From Flavobacteriales bacterium (GTDB taxonomy: Bacteria; Bacteroidota; Bacteroidia; Flavobacteriales_C; GCA-002722245): a stretch of 64,000 nucleotides of DNA. The position numbers and the translations under genes are program-made. The stretch covers positions 62,001 to 126,000 of the forward strand of contig PBLA01000027.1 in assembly GCA_002722245.1 (NCBI GenBank), read 5' to 3'. Positions within the stretch are counted from its first letter, which is position 1. The number at the start of each line of letters is the position of its first letter. Shown one piece after another: positions 18,104 to 26,041 of this stretch. The notes below the pieces were generated by a model. It had not been told where the DNA came from. It did no database searches and saw only the letters and a list, made by a program, of their open reading frames with translations.

Positions 18104-18239
18104 GGTGTAAATTTAATTGAAATGATTTTAATTTTTCACGATTAAAACTGGACAATTAACATACATACGTGTATCAAAAATTAAAAAATTACAGTTAAAC
18201 AAAGAAATAGAGATGTAATATTAAACAAACTCATTACAG

Positions 18240-19589
18240 ATGGTGGGAAAATTTCAAGATCAGGTCAATGCATTTATGAAAAATGCCACATTACGAAATG
18301 CACATGAGCCTGAATTTATCCAATCAATCCAAGAGGTTGCGGAAACCATTATTCCATTCATGGATAAGAATAAACCCTATAAAAAAGCTAATATTTTGGA
18401 ACGAATTATTGAACCTGAGCGGGTGATTTATTTTCGAGTTCCTTGGTTTACTGATAAAGGACAATATATGGTTAATAGGGGGTTTAGAATAGAGATGAAT
18501 AGTGCTATCGGTCCTTACAAAGGTGGATTAAGATTTCATCCATCTGTTAACCTTTCCATTTTGAAATTTTTAGCATTTGAACAAGTGTTTAAAAATAGTT
18601 TAACGACTCTTCCTATGGGAGGAGGTAAAGGAGGAGCAGATTTTAATCCCAAGGGAAAATCCGATAGAGAGGTAATGAATTTTTGTCAGTCTTTCATGAC
18701 TGAATTGAGTCGTCATATTGGTCCTGATACGGATGTTCCAGCTGGAGATATTGGAGTAGGAGCTAGAGAAATTGGGTATTTGTTTGGTCAGTACAAGAGA
18801 ATTCAAAACGAATTCACGGGTGTTTTAACCGGGAAAGGTCTTTCATATGGTGGCTCACTGATTAGACCAGAGGCTACGGGTTATGGTGCAGTTTATTTTG
18901 CTGAGCAAATGTTACAGAAAAAGAGTTTAGATTTTGAGGGGATGCGCGTGGTAATTTCTGGTTCTGGTAATGTCGCTCAATATGCGTGTGAAAAAATTAT
19001 TGAATTAGGGGGAGTTCCTGTGACTATGAGTGATTCTTCCGGTTTTATATACGATCCAAATGGAATTGATATTGAAAAGCTGGCGTTTATAAAACAACTT
19101 AAAAATATAAAGCGTGGGCGAATTAAAGAATACGCTGCTTATTATGGATGTGATTATCATGAGGGTCATCGTCCGTGGAGTGTTGTGTGTGATGTTGCCT
19201 TCCCATGCGCCACACAAAATGAATTAGATGAAGAAGCTGCTATTCAATTGGTTAAGAATGGAGTGAAATGTGTTACAGAGGGCGCAAATATGCCAACTAC
19301 TCCTAAAGCGATTGAAGTATTCGAGGCGAATAATATTCTTTTTTCTCCAGGTAAAGCAAGTAATGCAGGAGGTGTAGCAACCTCTGGACTTGAAATGTCC
19401 CAAAATTCATTAAGAATGAGTTGGACAAGAGAAGAAGTGGATTCGAAATTAAAAGAAATTATGATTGGTATTCATGAAACGTGTGTTGAATTTGGAAAGG
19501 AAGGCAGGTATGTTAATTATATAAAAGGTGCCAATATTGGTGGTTTCATTAAGGTAGCTGATGCAATGATTGCTCAAGGACATGTTTAA
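18240..19589 (+). CDS. gdhA: NADP-specific glutamate dehydrogenase
   Basis: 449 residues, the length of hexameric bacterial GDH. It shows the substrate-binding and catalytic core PMGGGKGGADFNPKGKSDREVM, the PAGDIGVGAREIGYLFGQYK segment, the Rossmann-fold VVISGSGNVAQYACEK and the TEGANMPTT segment. It catalyses reductive amination of 2-oxoglutarate with ammonium, the main low-affinity ammonia assimilation step. The start chosen is the ATG that gives MVGKFQDQVNAFM. The 136-base intergenic region shared with the TPR gene must hold its promoter, but I see no clear -7 box. There is no operon partner. Confidence 0.95.
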   Translation: MVGKFQDQVNAFMKNATLRNAHEPEFIQSIQEVAETIIPFMDKNKPYKKANILERIIEPERVIYFRVPWFTDKGQYMVNRGFRIEMNSAIGPYKGGLRFHPSVNLSILKFLAFEQVFKNSLTTLPMGGGKGGADFNPKGKSDREVMNFCQSFMTELSRHIGPDTDVPAGDIGVGAREIGYLFGQYKRIQNEFTGVLTGKGLSYGGSLIRPEATGYGAVYFAEQMLQKKSLDFEGMRVVISGSGNVAQYACEKIIELGGVPVTMSDSSGFIYDPNGIDIEKLAFIKQLKNIKRGRIKEYAAYYGCDYHEGHRPWSVVCDVAFPCATQNELDEEAAIQLVKNGVKCVTEGANMPTTPKAIEVFEANNILFSPGKASNAGGVATSGLEMSQNSLRMSWTREEVDSKLKEIMIGIHETCVEFGKEGRYVNYIKGANIGGFIKVADAMIAQGHV

Positions 19590-19610
19590 TTAACTATCGA
19601 AAGAATTTGT

Positions 19611-19618
19611 TAACTTTG
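19611..19618 (+). promoter_or_regulatory. -7 promoter box for the bactofilin-atpZ unit
   Basis: TAACTTTG matches TAnnTTTG exactly and lies 22 bases after the gdhA stop and 22 bases before the bactofilin ATG. No good TTTG is present at -33 (a TTTA with a 22-base spacer is the nearest). The expected leader is about 15 bases. Confidence 0.5.
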
Positions 19619-19639
19619 CCCGTTAGAAAGAGATAAGTT

Positions 19640-20068
19640 ATGTTTAATAAAGGAAAATCAGACGAGATGGAAACTCCACAAACTTTTGATACCAATGCAA
19701 TTGATCGAATCGCTGAAGGTACTGTTTTAGAAGGATCAGTAAATTCTGCTCGAAGTATTCGAATAGATGGAAGAGTAAAAGGTTCTATTGTATGTGGTGG
19801 ACGTGTAGTAGTGGGAAAAACAGGAGTAGTTGACGGTGAGATTGAATGTGATTCTGCTGATATTGAAGGGACTTTAAATTCCACTATTCAAGTGAATGGT
19901 TTGTTAGAGCTAAGACCGACTGCGATCTTAAATGGTGAAATTAAAGTAAGTAAAATCAGTGTGGAAGCTGGTGCTCAATTAAATGGAAATATTGATATGG
20001 GAGGGACAGTAAAGTCCATTTCGGGAACCGAGAATAAATCAGAAACAGTTGTCGAAAAAACAGCGTAA
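19640..20068 (+). CDS. Bactofilin (polymer-forming cytoskeletal protein)
   Basis: 142 residues. The central part (about 25-125) is a run of short beta-strands with regular Gly and small hydrophobic positions (TVLEGSVNSARSIRIDGRVKG, GRVVVGKTGVVDGEIECDS, LLELRPTAILNGEIKVSK, GAQLNGNIDMGG), the right-handed beta-helix of bactofilins. These self-polymerise in the cytosol near the membrane and organise envelope or wall-synthesis functions. The flanking N- and C-termini are polar and probably disordered. In other Flavobacteriales a bactofilin precedes atpZ and the ATP synthase genes; here only the first part of that cluster is present. Confidence 0.9.
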   Translation: MFNKGKSDEMETPQTFDTNAIDRIAEGTVLEGSVNSARSIRIDGRVKGSIVCGGRVVVGKTGVVDGEIECDSADIEGTLNSTIQVNGLLELRPTAILNGEIKVSKISVEAGAQLNGNIDMGGTVKSISGTENKSETVVEKTA

Positions 20069-20249
20069 TAATTTTCTAAAATATTCAGGAATGGCGTTTT
20101 CAATGATCGCTCCAATTGTGTTTGGAGTGTATCTTGGGAAGTATTTAGATGCTAAATTTGATTCCAAAATCTGGTTGGTTGTGTTGTCATTAGTAGGCGT
20201 GTTTGCTGGCCTTTATTTAGCCTTGAAAGATTTTATTAAGTCAGAATGA
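20049..20249 (+). CDS. AtpZ/AtpI-family small membrane protein
   Basis: 66 residues with two membrane helices (about 14-30 and 40-60) joined by the short charged loop GKYLDAKFDSK. AtpZ/AtpI proteins help Mg2+/Ca2+ transport or c-ring assembly of F-type ATP synthase. The TTG start overlaps the bactofilin end by 20 bases and gives MSKKQRNNFLKYSGMAFSM, which fits the family N-terminus. The internal ATG at 20091 would cut into the first helix and is less likely. The next gene begins four bases before its stop. Confidence 0.8.
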   Translation: MSKKQRNNFLKYSGMAFSMIAPIVFGVYLGKYLDAKFDSKIWLVVLSLVGVFAGLYLALKDFIKSE

Positions 20250-20629
20250 TTAAAGATATTATTCGTTATATAGTTCTCAGTGGCCTTCTGTACGGAGGCC
20301 ATTATTTTTTGTCTTACAAATATCCTGACAGAGGTTTGGTGGAGAATAGAGAGGTTGTTCATGTATTTATGCTTGTATTATTTTTAACGTGTCATTTACT
20401 AGTACGATTAATAAGTAAGCGATTTAATATTCTTTTAGGGCAGGTATTTTTGGGATTTAGTGTGGTAAAGTTGATCTTGTCTGGTGTGTTTATGTTTGTT
20501 TTGATGAAGGTATCTGAAGAAGTATTATCAAAAACATTTATTATTACTACAATGACCTCCTATTTTAGTTATTTATTATTAGATGTAATAACTATGCTCG
20601 GAGTGATTAATCGAGATGTAGAAAACTAA
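20246..20629 (+). CDS. Four-helix membrane protein next to atpZ
   Basis: 127 residues with four predicted membrane helices (about 6-24, 38-56, 66-86, 98-118) and very short loops. The start overlaps atpZ by four bases (ATGA), so it is translated from the same message. In related genomes a small membrane protein of this type sits between atpZ and atpB and may be an ATP synthase assembly factor. I know it only from context and do not recognise a characterised family. The reading frame ends four bases inside the convergent rhodanese gene, and no atpB follows. Confidence 0.7.
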   Translation: MIKDIIRYIVLSGLLYGGHYFLSYKYPDRGLVENREVVHVFMLVLFLTCHLLVRLISKRFNILLGQVFLGFSVVKLILSGVFMFVLMKVSEEVLSKTFIITTMTSYFSYLLLDVITMLGVINRDVEN

Positions 20630-21006
20630 TTTTTTCTAAAAGCCTTAATTCCTCCTCGTAAATCAATTACCTTTTTAAATCCTAGTTTAAAAAATACTTT
20701 TCTGGATTTTTTACTTCTTCCACCTGAGTGACAGAAGACAAAAACAGTTTTTTTGTTATCAAGTTGTGCTATTTTCAATGGGAAGTTTTTGTTGTAAAAA
20801 TCTATGTTTAAAGCATCGAGTATACTTCCTTGATTGTATTCATTTACTGTTCGGACATCAATTAGTATACTTTGATCTTTAAAATGGTTGTATTCTTCTA
20901 TAAATTGATTTGGATCCATTTTTAGATACGTGTGTTCTGAATATCTTGAGGATAAGCACGAAAGATTAATTTGCATAATCACAAGTATGTATAAAAGACG
21001 TTTCAT
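20626..21006 (-). CDS. Exported rhodanese-like protein
   Basis: 126 residues. A hydrophobic N-terminus (MKRLLYILVIMQINLSC) looks like a signal peptide, possibly of the lipoprotein type with Cys17, although the lipobox NLSC is not ideal. The rest is one rhodanese domain: LIDVRTVNEYNQGSI (the substrate-fold strand and helix) and the active loop VFCHSGGRSKKS with the catalytic cysteine of the CxxGxR form. It would bind persulfide sulfur in the periplasm. The stop region overlaps the end of the convergent membrane-protein gene by four bases. Confidence 0.82.
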   Translation of the reverse strand: MKRLLYILVIMQINLSCLSSRYSEHTYLKMDPNQFIEEYNHFKDQSILIDVRTVNEYNQGSILDALNIDFYNKNFPLKIAQLDNKKTVFVFCHSGGRSKKSRKVFFKLGFKKVIDLRGGIKAFRKN

Positions 21007-21221
21007 GATACCATAGGTATATGTTTACATTACGTATGGTTGATTCATCAGTTACGAATACAAATTAGAATCCGATCAATAAAGAGAAATTCATTTAACC
21101 ACAGATGTCAGCGCAATAAGCAAAATGCTGTTGATCAAAAAATACTGAGGTGAACGAGTAATAAATTAGAGGATTAACTCACTTTGTGTAGGGCTAGACG
21201 ACTTGAGTTTTATAAAACAAT

Positions 21222-21770
21222 TTATCCCACCATTTTATATTTATCTAGAAGATCGGGCCAGTTCCAAATATAATTTTTTGTGGCATCTTCAATTGATTTG
21301 ATAATAATAGGATTTGGGGTATTCATTTTTTGAAAATGATCTACTTGACAATCATTAATACCAAACTTGTTAAATATAGCTGTCGCCATTGCTTTTGGTA
21401 AATCATCAATTGATCGATCGATTCCAGTAATATACTCTTCGTAATTATTAATTTGCTCTAAGGTGAGGTCGTGTTCTCTATCCTGAAGACTCTCAATGAA
21501 TTCATCAATTATTAGAATTCTCATTCTATTTAATTGATTAGATTCAAAATGAAATTTAAGGTTATAGAGATTTGCACTGAAAATAATATAAAGAAACCAT
21601 TCCAATTGGTGAGGCTTAATTGATGGGCTTTCTTTTAACTCTGGAACATCATTTAAAAAATCAGTTAGTGTGGGAAAAGTCTCTTCAGCGAGTTCATTCA
21701 GCGTACTCACCATGACTTTAGCAACGTGCTGCTCTTTTAACTTTTTTTTCCCAAACAATGAAAACGACAT
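21222..21770 (-). CDS. Protein of unknown function
   Basis: 182 residues, soluble, no signal peptide, mostly helical by composition. It has a short basic N-terminus (FGKKKLKEQ) and a Trp-rich C-terminus (YIWNWPDLLDKYK). I do not recognise a family or catalytic motif. Codon use and composition match the neighbours. It stands alone: 215 bases of non-coding DNA separate it from the rhodanese gene and about 100 bases from the hemerythrin gene upstream. Hairpin-prone AT palindromes follow its stop (for example GTTTTATAAAAC near 21210). Confidence 0.6.
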   Translation of the reverse strand: MSFSLFGKKKLKEQHVAKVMVSTLNELAEETFPTLTDFLNDVPELKESPSIKPHQLEWFLYIIFSANLYNLKFHFESNQLNRMRILIIDEFIESLQDREHDLTLEQINNYEEYITGIDRSIDDLPKAMATAIFNKFGINDCQVDHFQKMNTPNPIIIKSIEDATKNYIWNWPDLLDKYKMVG

Positions 21771-21870
21771 CTCTTATATTCTTGCAATCACTAACAAATA
21801 TAACAGAAGGATTAGGGGAAGGTTTCGATTTACACTCTTAATTATTAACGAGGGAAAGTGAATTATGATT

Positions 21871-22416
21871 TTATTTCACCTCAAGTTCTTGTTCTAAAAC
21901 ACTAGCTTTAGTAAAAAGTAGATTGTTTTCTAATTCATGATGAGTGTCCAAGTCTTCATCAAATTCTTTTAGTTTGAAATATAGAAAATGAATTGAGGGT
22001 TCTGCATCATGAGGAGCAGTGAAATTATTCGTTAACTCCTTGATTTTATCCATAATATCATGGCTGTCATCGTGTTCTTCTTCCATCATTTCAATAGGTC
22101 TTGATAATGTTCCGAAAGAAGCCGCTTCTACTTTTGATCCTGCAGATTTACTTTCTGCTAATTTTTTAAAATACGGAAATAAAACCTCCTCTTCTTTCAC
22201 AAGGTGAATGGCTAAGTCATCGGTGAATTCAGTGAAAAGGACCTTTATTTGTTTAATAACTTCATTTTGAGTAGTTCCTTCAAGCTTATCGATTAACTTT
22301 AAAATAAGAGGGTAATTAGCCTTTAAATAAGCATGGTGCGTATTCATGATATGATCAACAAGGTCATCTAAATTCCATGATCGTAACATTTTAAAATACT
22401 CTTCGGACTGTATCAT
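21871..22416 (-). CDS. Hemerythrin-domain protein related to RIC/YtfE repair proteins
   Basis: 181 residues forming one four-helix hemerythrin domain. Likely di-iron ligands are His27/His28 (THHAYLK), His71 and Glu75 (HLVKEEE), His115 and His119 (EHDDSH), and His160 with Glu164 (HHELEN). The spacing matches the C-terminal domain of RIC/YtfE proteins that repair iron-sulfur clusters after nitric oxide or oxidative stress. The N-terminal ScdA/DUF542 domain of full-length RIC is missing, so repair activity is uncertain; oxygen or NO sensing is the alternative. It is divergent from the B12-dependent ribonucleotide reductase, with a 92-base shared promoter region. Confidence 0.85.
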   Translation of the reverse strand: MIQSEEYFKMLRSWNLDDLVDHIMNTHHAYLKANYPLILKLIDKLEGTTQNEVIKQIKVLFTEFTDDLAIHLVKEEEVLFPYFKKLAESKSAGSKVEAASFGTLSRPIEMMEEEHDDSHDIMDKIKELTNNFTAPHDAEPSIHFLYFKLKEFDEDLDTHHELENNLLFTKASVLEQELEVK

Positions 22417-22466
22417 AATAAAATTATTTAGAGTAAATTTCGTAATAATTGTCTTAGTATAAAACC

Positions 22467-22479
22467 TTTAACTGTTAAA
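22467..22479. promoter_or_regulatory. Palindrome in the hemerythrin-nrdJ intergenic region
   Basis: TTTAACTGTTAAA is a perfect 6-base inverted repeat around one central base. It lies 30 bases before nrdJ and 51 bases before the hemerythrin gene on the other strand, a fitting place for an operator shared by the two divergent genes. It is not the NrdR box, and FNR/CRP boxes normally have a different core. Such AT-rich palindromes also arise by chance. Confidence 0.3.
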
Positions 22480-22508
22480 TACGATTAATATACCTATAAA
22501 TAGTTACT

Positions 22509-25001
22509 ATGGGAATCAATCTTCAATCGAGTGAAAAGAAAGCTTTGTTAGACTATTTTCAAGGTGATGAATTAGCGGCAGATGTTTGGCTAGAGAAATA
22601 TGCTTTAAAATCTTCAAAAGGAAATTTTTTGGAAACATCTCCTGATGAAATGCATACCAGGATGGCACGTGAGTTTTTTCGTGTTGAGAACGGGTATGGT
22701 AAATCAAAAATTAATGATAAGGACTTGTCAGATTATGGGAAAGAAAGGAAGGCATTAACCTTTGAAACGATATTGGGGTATTTTAAAAATTTTAAATACT
22801 TGATTCCCCAAGGAAGTGTAATGGCTAATTTAGGAGATCCATTTCGTTGTAATTCCTTGTCTAATTGTGTAGTTATTCCTGAAATTTTAGATTCTTACGG
22901 AGGGATTTTTTATGCTGATCAACAGTTAGCGCAATTGTATAAAAGAAGATGCGGGGTGGGAGTAGACATTTCTAATTTACGTCCATTTGACATGGAGGTG
23001 AAAAATTCTGCAGGTACAACTTCTGGTGCGGTTTCTTTTATGGATCGTTTTTCCAATACCACTCGAGAAGTTGCTCAGCACGGAAGAAGGGGTGCTTTAA
23101 TGATGACAATGGATGTAAGACATCCTGAGATACTACAATTTATAAAGTCAAAACAAGATTTAACAAAGGTTACTGGAGCAAACATAAGTGTTAAACTAAC
23201 AAATGATTTTATGAGGGCAGTGAGGGAAAACAAATCATTTCAATTACAATGGCCAGTTGAATCCGACAATCCCAAAGTCATTGAATCTGTTCAAGCTCAA
23301 GCTATATGGCATGAAATAATAAAATCTGCTCATAAAACAGCAGAACCTGGTGTGTTATTTTGGGATCAGCAACATTTTTATAGTACCTCTTCAGTGTATC
23401 CCCAGTTTAAAAACGTATCCACAAATCCATGTTCTGAAATCGCAATGCAAGGGGGAGATAGTTGCCGATTAATGGCGATTAATTTATTTTCTTTTGTTCA
23501 TAATGCCTTTACAGCGAACGCCTTTTTTGATTACGAAAAACTTTATGAAGTAGCTTATGAGGGAATGCGATTAATGGATGATTTAGTGGATTTAGAGCTC
23601 GAGCATATCAATCGCATTGTAGATAAAATAAAAAATGATCCTGAACCTGATCTTATAAAGGATGTAGAGCTACGTATTTGGACACTTTTGAAAAAGAATA
23701 CAGAGGAGGGGCGTCGAACAGGTTTAGGTTTTACAGGTTTAGCGGATGCTCTGGCTGCACTTGATTTAAAGTATGATTCACAAAAGGCCCTTTTAGAAAT
23801 TGACTCAATAATGAGAACAAAGTTTCAAGGTGAAATTGATTCCACAATTGACATGGCTATTCAAAGAGGGTGTTTTCATGGATACGATAAGGAAATTGAA
23901 AAACAATCTGATTTTGTTTGGAAAATGATGTATGTAGAATTTCCGGAGGCTTGGGAGCGAATGCAGTCTTATGGGAGACGAAACGTATCATTTAGTACTG
24001 TTGCGCCAACAGGGACATTAAGTTTATTGACACGTACTTCATCTGGTATTGAACCAGTTTATATGTTATCCTACAAGAGAAGAAAGAAAGTGAATAAACC
24101 AACAGATAATTCAATAACAGACCTTCTTGGAGACCATTGGGAAGAGTTTGAAGTTTTTCATCCAAAGTTTGCGTTGTGGAGGAACGAGAATAAAAAAAAG
24201 AAGACAGAAGATTCGCCATATTATGGAAGTACTGCTAAAGAGATTAATTGGGAAAGTAGAATTGCAATTCAAAAAATTGTTCAGAAATACACAACTCATT
24301 CGATTAGTAGCACAATTAATCTTCCTGCAAACGTAACTGTAGAAAAAGTCTCTGAGATTTACAGAAGAGCTTGGGAAGAGGGCTTAAAAGGAATTACAGT
24401 ATACAGAGAGGGGTCAAGAGATGGCGTGTTAGTAAGCTCTGGTAGTAATAAAGAGGAAGGATTTAAAAAAAGACCAGAAGTTATTCAGTCTGAAATAATC
24501 CGATTTAGAAATGAGTCGGAACAATGGATTGCTGTAATTGGCTTAATCAATGAAAAACCCTACGAAATTTTTACAGGAAAAATTGATCATGAATTTATTA
24601 TTCCAGATTGGGTTCAAAAGGGATGGATAATCAAAGTGAAAGGAAGAAGTGGTAAAAGGTATGATTTTCAATATTTAGAACCTAGTGGTGAGATCATAAC
24701 TATTGAAGGTTTATCAAGAGCTTTTGAAAGTGAATATTGGAATTATGCAAAACTCATATCTGGAATGTTAAGGTTGAACATGCCAATTGATCAAGTAGTG
24801 AAATTGGTGGAAGGTTTAAATCTATATGATGATTCCATAAATACATGGAAGAATGGAGTATCGAGAGCATTAAGACATTTTATATCCGATGGGGTAATAA
24901 AAGAAGGAAGTACTTGTCCGTCATGCGGAATGGAAAATTCCTTGGAATATAAGGAAGGTTGTCTAAAATGTAATAATTGCGGATTTACTGAATGCACATA
25001 A
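22509..25001 (+). CDS. nrdJ: Adenosylcobalamin-dependent ribonucleotide reductase (class II)
   Basis: 830 residues. It reduces ribonucleotides to deoxyribonucleotides with a radical made from vitamin B12, with or without oxygen. The reductase barrel shows CNSLSNCVVIPE, RRCGVGVDISNLRP, TNPCSEIAMQGGDSCRL, RTGLGFTGLADALAALDL and the ATP/substrate loop SFSTVAPTGTLSLLTRTSSGIEP. The C-terminal part (about 660-800) is a TSCPD-like domain, followed by a zinc-ribbon end, CPSC...CLKCNNCGF, that carries the redox cysteines. Length and order fit NrdJ. No B12 riboswitch is visible in the 92-base upstream region. Confidence 0.93.
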   Translation: MGINLQSSEKKALLDYFQGDELAADVWLEKYALKSSKGNFLETSPDEMHTRMAREFFRVENGYGKSKINDKDLSDYGKERKALTFETILGYFKNFKYLIPQGSVMANLGDPFRCNSLSNCVVIPEILDSYGGIFYADQQLAQLYKRRCGVGVDISNLRPFDMEVKNSAGTTSGAVSFMDRFSNTTREVAQHGRRGALMMTMDVRHPEILQFIKSKQDLTKVTGANISVKLTNDFMRAVRENKSFQLQWPVESDNPKVIESVQAQAIWHEIIKSAHKTAEPGVLFWDQQHFYSTSSVYPQFKNVSTNPCSEIAMQGGDSCRLMAINLFSFVHNAFTANAFFDYEKLYEVAYEGMRLMDDLVDLELEHINRIVDKIKNDPEPDLIKDVELRIWTLLKKNTEEGRRTGLGFTGLADALAALDLKYDSQKALLEIDSIMRTKFQGEIDSTIDMAIQRGCFHGYDKEIEKQSDFVWKMMYVEFPEAWERMQSYGRRNVSFSTVAPTGTLSLLTRTSSGIEPVYMLSYKRRKKVNKPTDNSITDLLGDHWEEFEVFHPKFALWRNENKKKKTEDSPYYGSTAKEINWESRIAIQKIVQKYTTHSISSTINLPANVTVEKVSEIYRRAWEEGLKGITVYREGSRDGVLVSSGSNKEEGFKKRPEVIQSEIIRFRNESEQWIAVIGLINEKPYEIFTGKIDHEFIIPDWVQKGWIIKVKGRSGKRYDFQYLEPSGEIITIEGLSRAFESEYWNYAKLISGMLRLNMPIDQVVKLVEGLNLYDDSINTWKNGVSRALRHFISDGVIKEGSTCPSCGMENSLEYKEGCLKCNNCGFTECT

Positions 25002-25029
25002 AAAAAGCCACTCAGTGAGTGGGCTTTTT
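25002..25029 (+). terminator. Rho-independent terminator after nrdJ
   Basis: GCCACTC (25007-25013) pairs with GAGTGG-GC (from 25017) with one bulged G, an AGT loop, an A-run before and a T-run after. It starts right after the nrdJ stop. Confidence 0.8.
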
Positions 25030-25076
25030 ACTTATTATTAAATCACATCACATATTAATAAAAGTCCTTAATTCAC

Positions 25077-25187
25077 TTGTTTAAAACGAACGCAGATTAT
25101 AGTTCCAATGCGGTGGTGACTAAAAATGGTACTTCTTTTGATTTAGGTGGGGTAATCTCATCACGCAAAGTTGAAACGTTAAAATAA
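25077..25187 (+). CDS. Possible short gene or gene remnant before tlyA
   Basis: A 36-codon frame beginning with TTG and ending in TAA, reading MFKTNADYSSNAVV..., then ...GGVISSRKVETLK. Its codon and residue use look like coding sequence, and a separate terminator hairpin follows 22 bases after the stop (25209-25239), which would make little sense for empty intergenic DNA between nrdJ's own terminator and tlyA. In-frame TAA codons lie just upstream. It could be a small protein, the remaining 3' end of a decayed gene, or an sRNA that happens to have an open frame. I do not recognise homologues. Confidence 0.35.
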   Translation: MFKTNADYSSNAVVTKNGTSFDLGGVISSRKVETLK

Positions 25188-25208
25188 TTACAACAATATT
25201 TGTATCGT

Positions 25209-25239
25209 AAGCCGAGGTTCATTGAGCTTCGGCTTTTTT
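25209..25239 (+). terminator. Rho-independent terminator upstream of tlyA
   Basis: AAGCCGAGG (25209-25217) pairs with CTTCGGCTT (25227-25235), including one G-U pair, followed by a T-run to 25239. It ends two bases before the earliest possible tlyA start (TTG 25241) and belongs to whatever is transcribed from 25031-25208. Confidence 0.75.
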
Positions 25240-25264
25240 ATTGCTTAACTTTAAAAGAAAAAAG

Positions 25265-26005
25265 GTGCGATTAGATAATTATTTAGTTGAAGTTAAGTCG
25301 GTAAAAAGTAGAAGTTGGGCTAAAAAATTAATTCAAGAACAAAAGGTTGTTGTAAATGGAGTACCTGCAAAAAAGGCTGGACTTGAAATCTCAGATTCAG
25401 ATACGATAGAAATACTTGAAGATTTTAAGTACGTAAGTAGAGCAGGGTATAAGCTTGAAAAAGCAATTGAGGAGTTTAAAGTTAAAACTCAAAACAGAGT
25501 TTGTTTAGATTTAGGTGCTAGCACTGGAGGGTTTACTCATTGTTTGTTGCAAAATGGAGCTTCTCATGTTTATGGGATAGATGTTGGAGAAGGCCAGATG
25601 GATCAAGGATTAAGGAATGACCCTAAAGTAACATGCATAGAGAAGGTAAATGCTAGGATGTTGGATGATTTAATTCGAACAAAGCTTATACCGCCTTTTG
25701 AACCTATTCCAGATTTAGTTGTTGCCGACTTATCATTTATTTCTTTAACATTGGTGTTAAAAGCTGTTGTGAATGCAGTATCCCCACATTCTGAATTTAT
25801 TGTTTTAGTAAAGCCTCAGTTTGAATTAGGTCAAGAAGCATTAAACAAAAAAGGTGTTGTAGCAGATAATAGGGTGAGAATAAAGGCTCTTGATAAAATA
25901 ACTGACTTTTGTAAAGAGAATGGTTGGCTTGTTTTAAATTCAACTCAATCACCAATTAAAGGAGGGGACGGTAATGTGGAGTATATTCTGCATTTTAAGT
26001 CCTAA
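25265..26005 (+). CDS. tlyA: TlyA-family rRNA 2'-O-methyltransferase
   Basis: 246 residues from the GTG at 25265. An N-terminal S4 RNA-binding domain (RLDNYLVEVKSVKSRSWAKKLIQEQKVVVNG, about 1-55) is followed by a FtsJ-like SAM methyltransferase domain with YKLEKAIEEF, CLDLGASTGGFTHCLLQNGA, VADLSFISLTLVLKA and VLVKPQFELGQEAL. TlyA proteins 2'-O-methylate cytidines in rRNA. A TTG at 25241 would add eight residues but sits directly on the end of a terminator hairpin, so the GTG, which starts at the first conserved S4 residue, is preferred. Confidence 0.88.
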   Translation: MRLDNYLVEVKSVKSRSWAKKLIQEQKVVVNGVPAKKAGLEISDSDTIEILEDFKYVSRAGYKLEKAIEEFKVKTQNRVCLDLGASTGGFTHCLLQNGASHVYGIDVGEGQMDQGLRNDPKVTCIEKVNARMLDDLIRTKLIPPFEPIPDLVVADLSFISLTLVLKAVVNAVSPHSEFIVLVKPQFELGQEALNKKGVVADNRVRIKALDKITDFCKENGWLVLNSTQSPIKGGDGNVEYILHFKS

Positions 26006-26023
26006 TTTATCTAACTATCTTTA
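25994..26023 (+). promoter_or_regulatory. Possible promoter for the 26042 gene
   Basis: TTTA (25994-25997), an 18-base spacer and TATCTTTA (26016-26023): one mismatch in each Bacteroidota box. It lies 19 bases before the next start codon. Weak evidence. Confidence 0.25.
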
Positions 26024-26041
26024 CTAAAAGATTTATTAATT

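Noticed and set aside
21007-21221. Intergenic stretch with TTGATCAA and other small palindromes
   Set aside because: I looked for an RNA gene, short ORF or terminator and found only short AT palindromes of the sort expected by chance.
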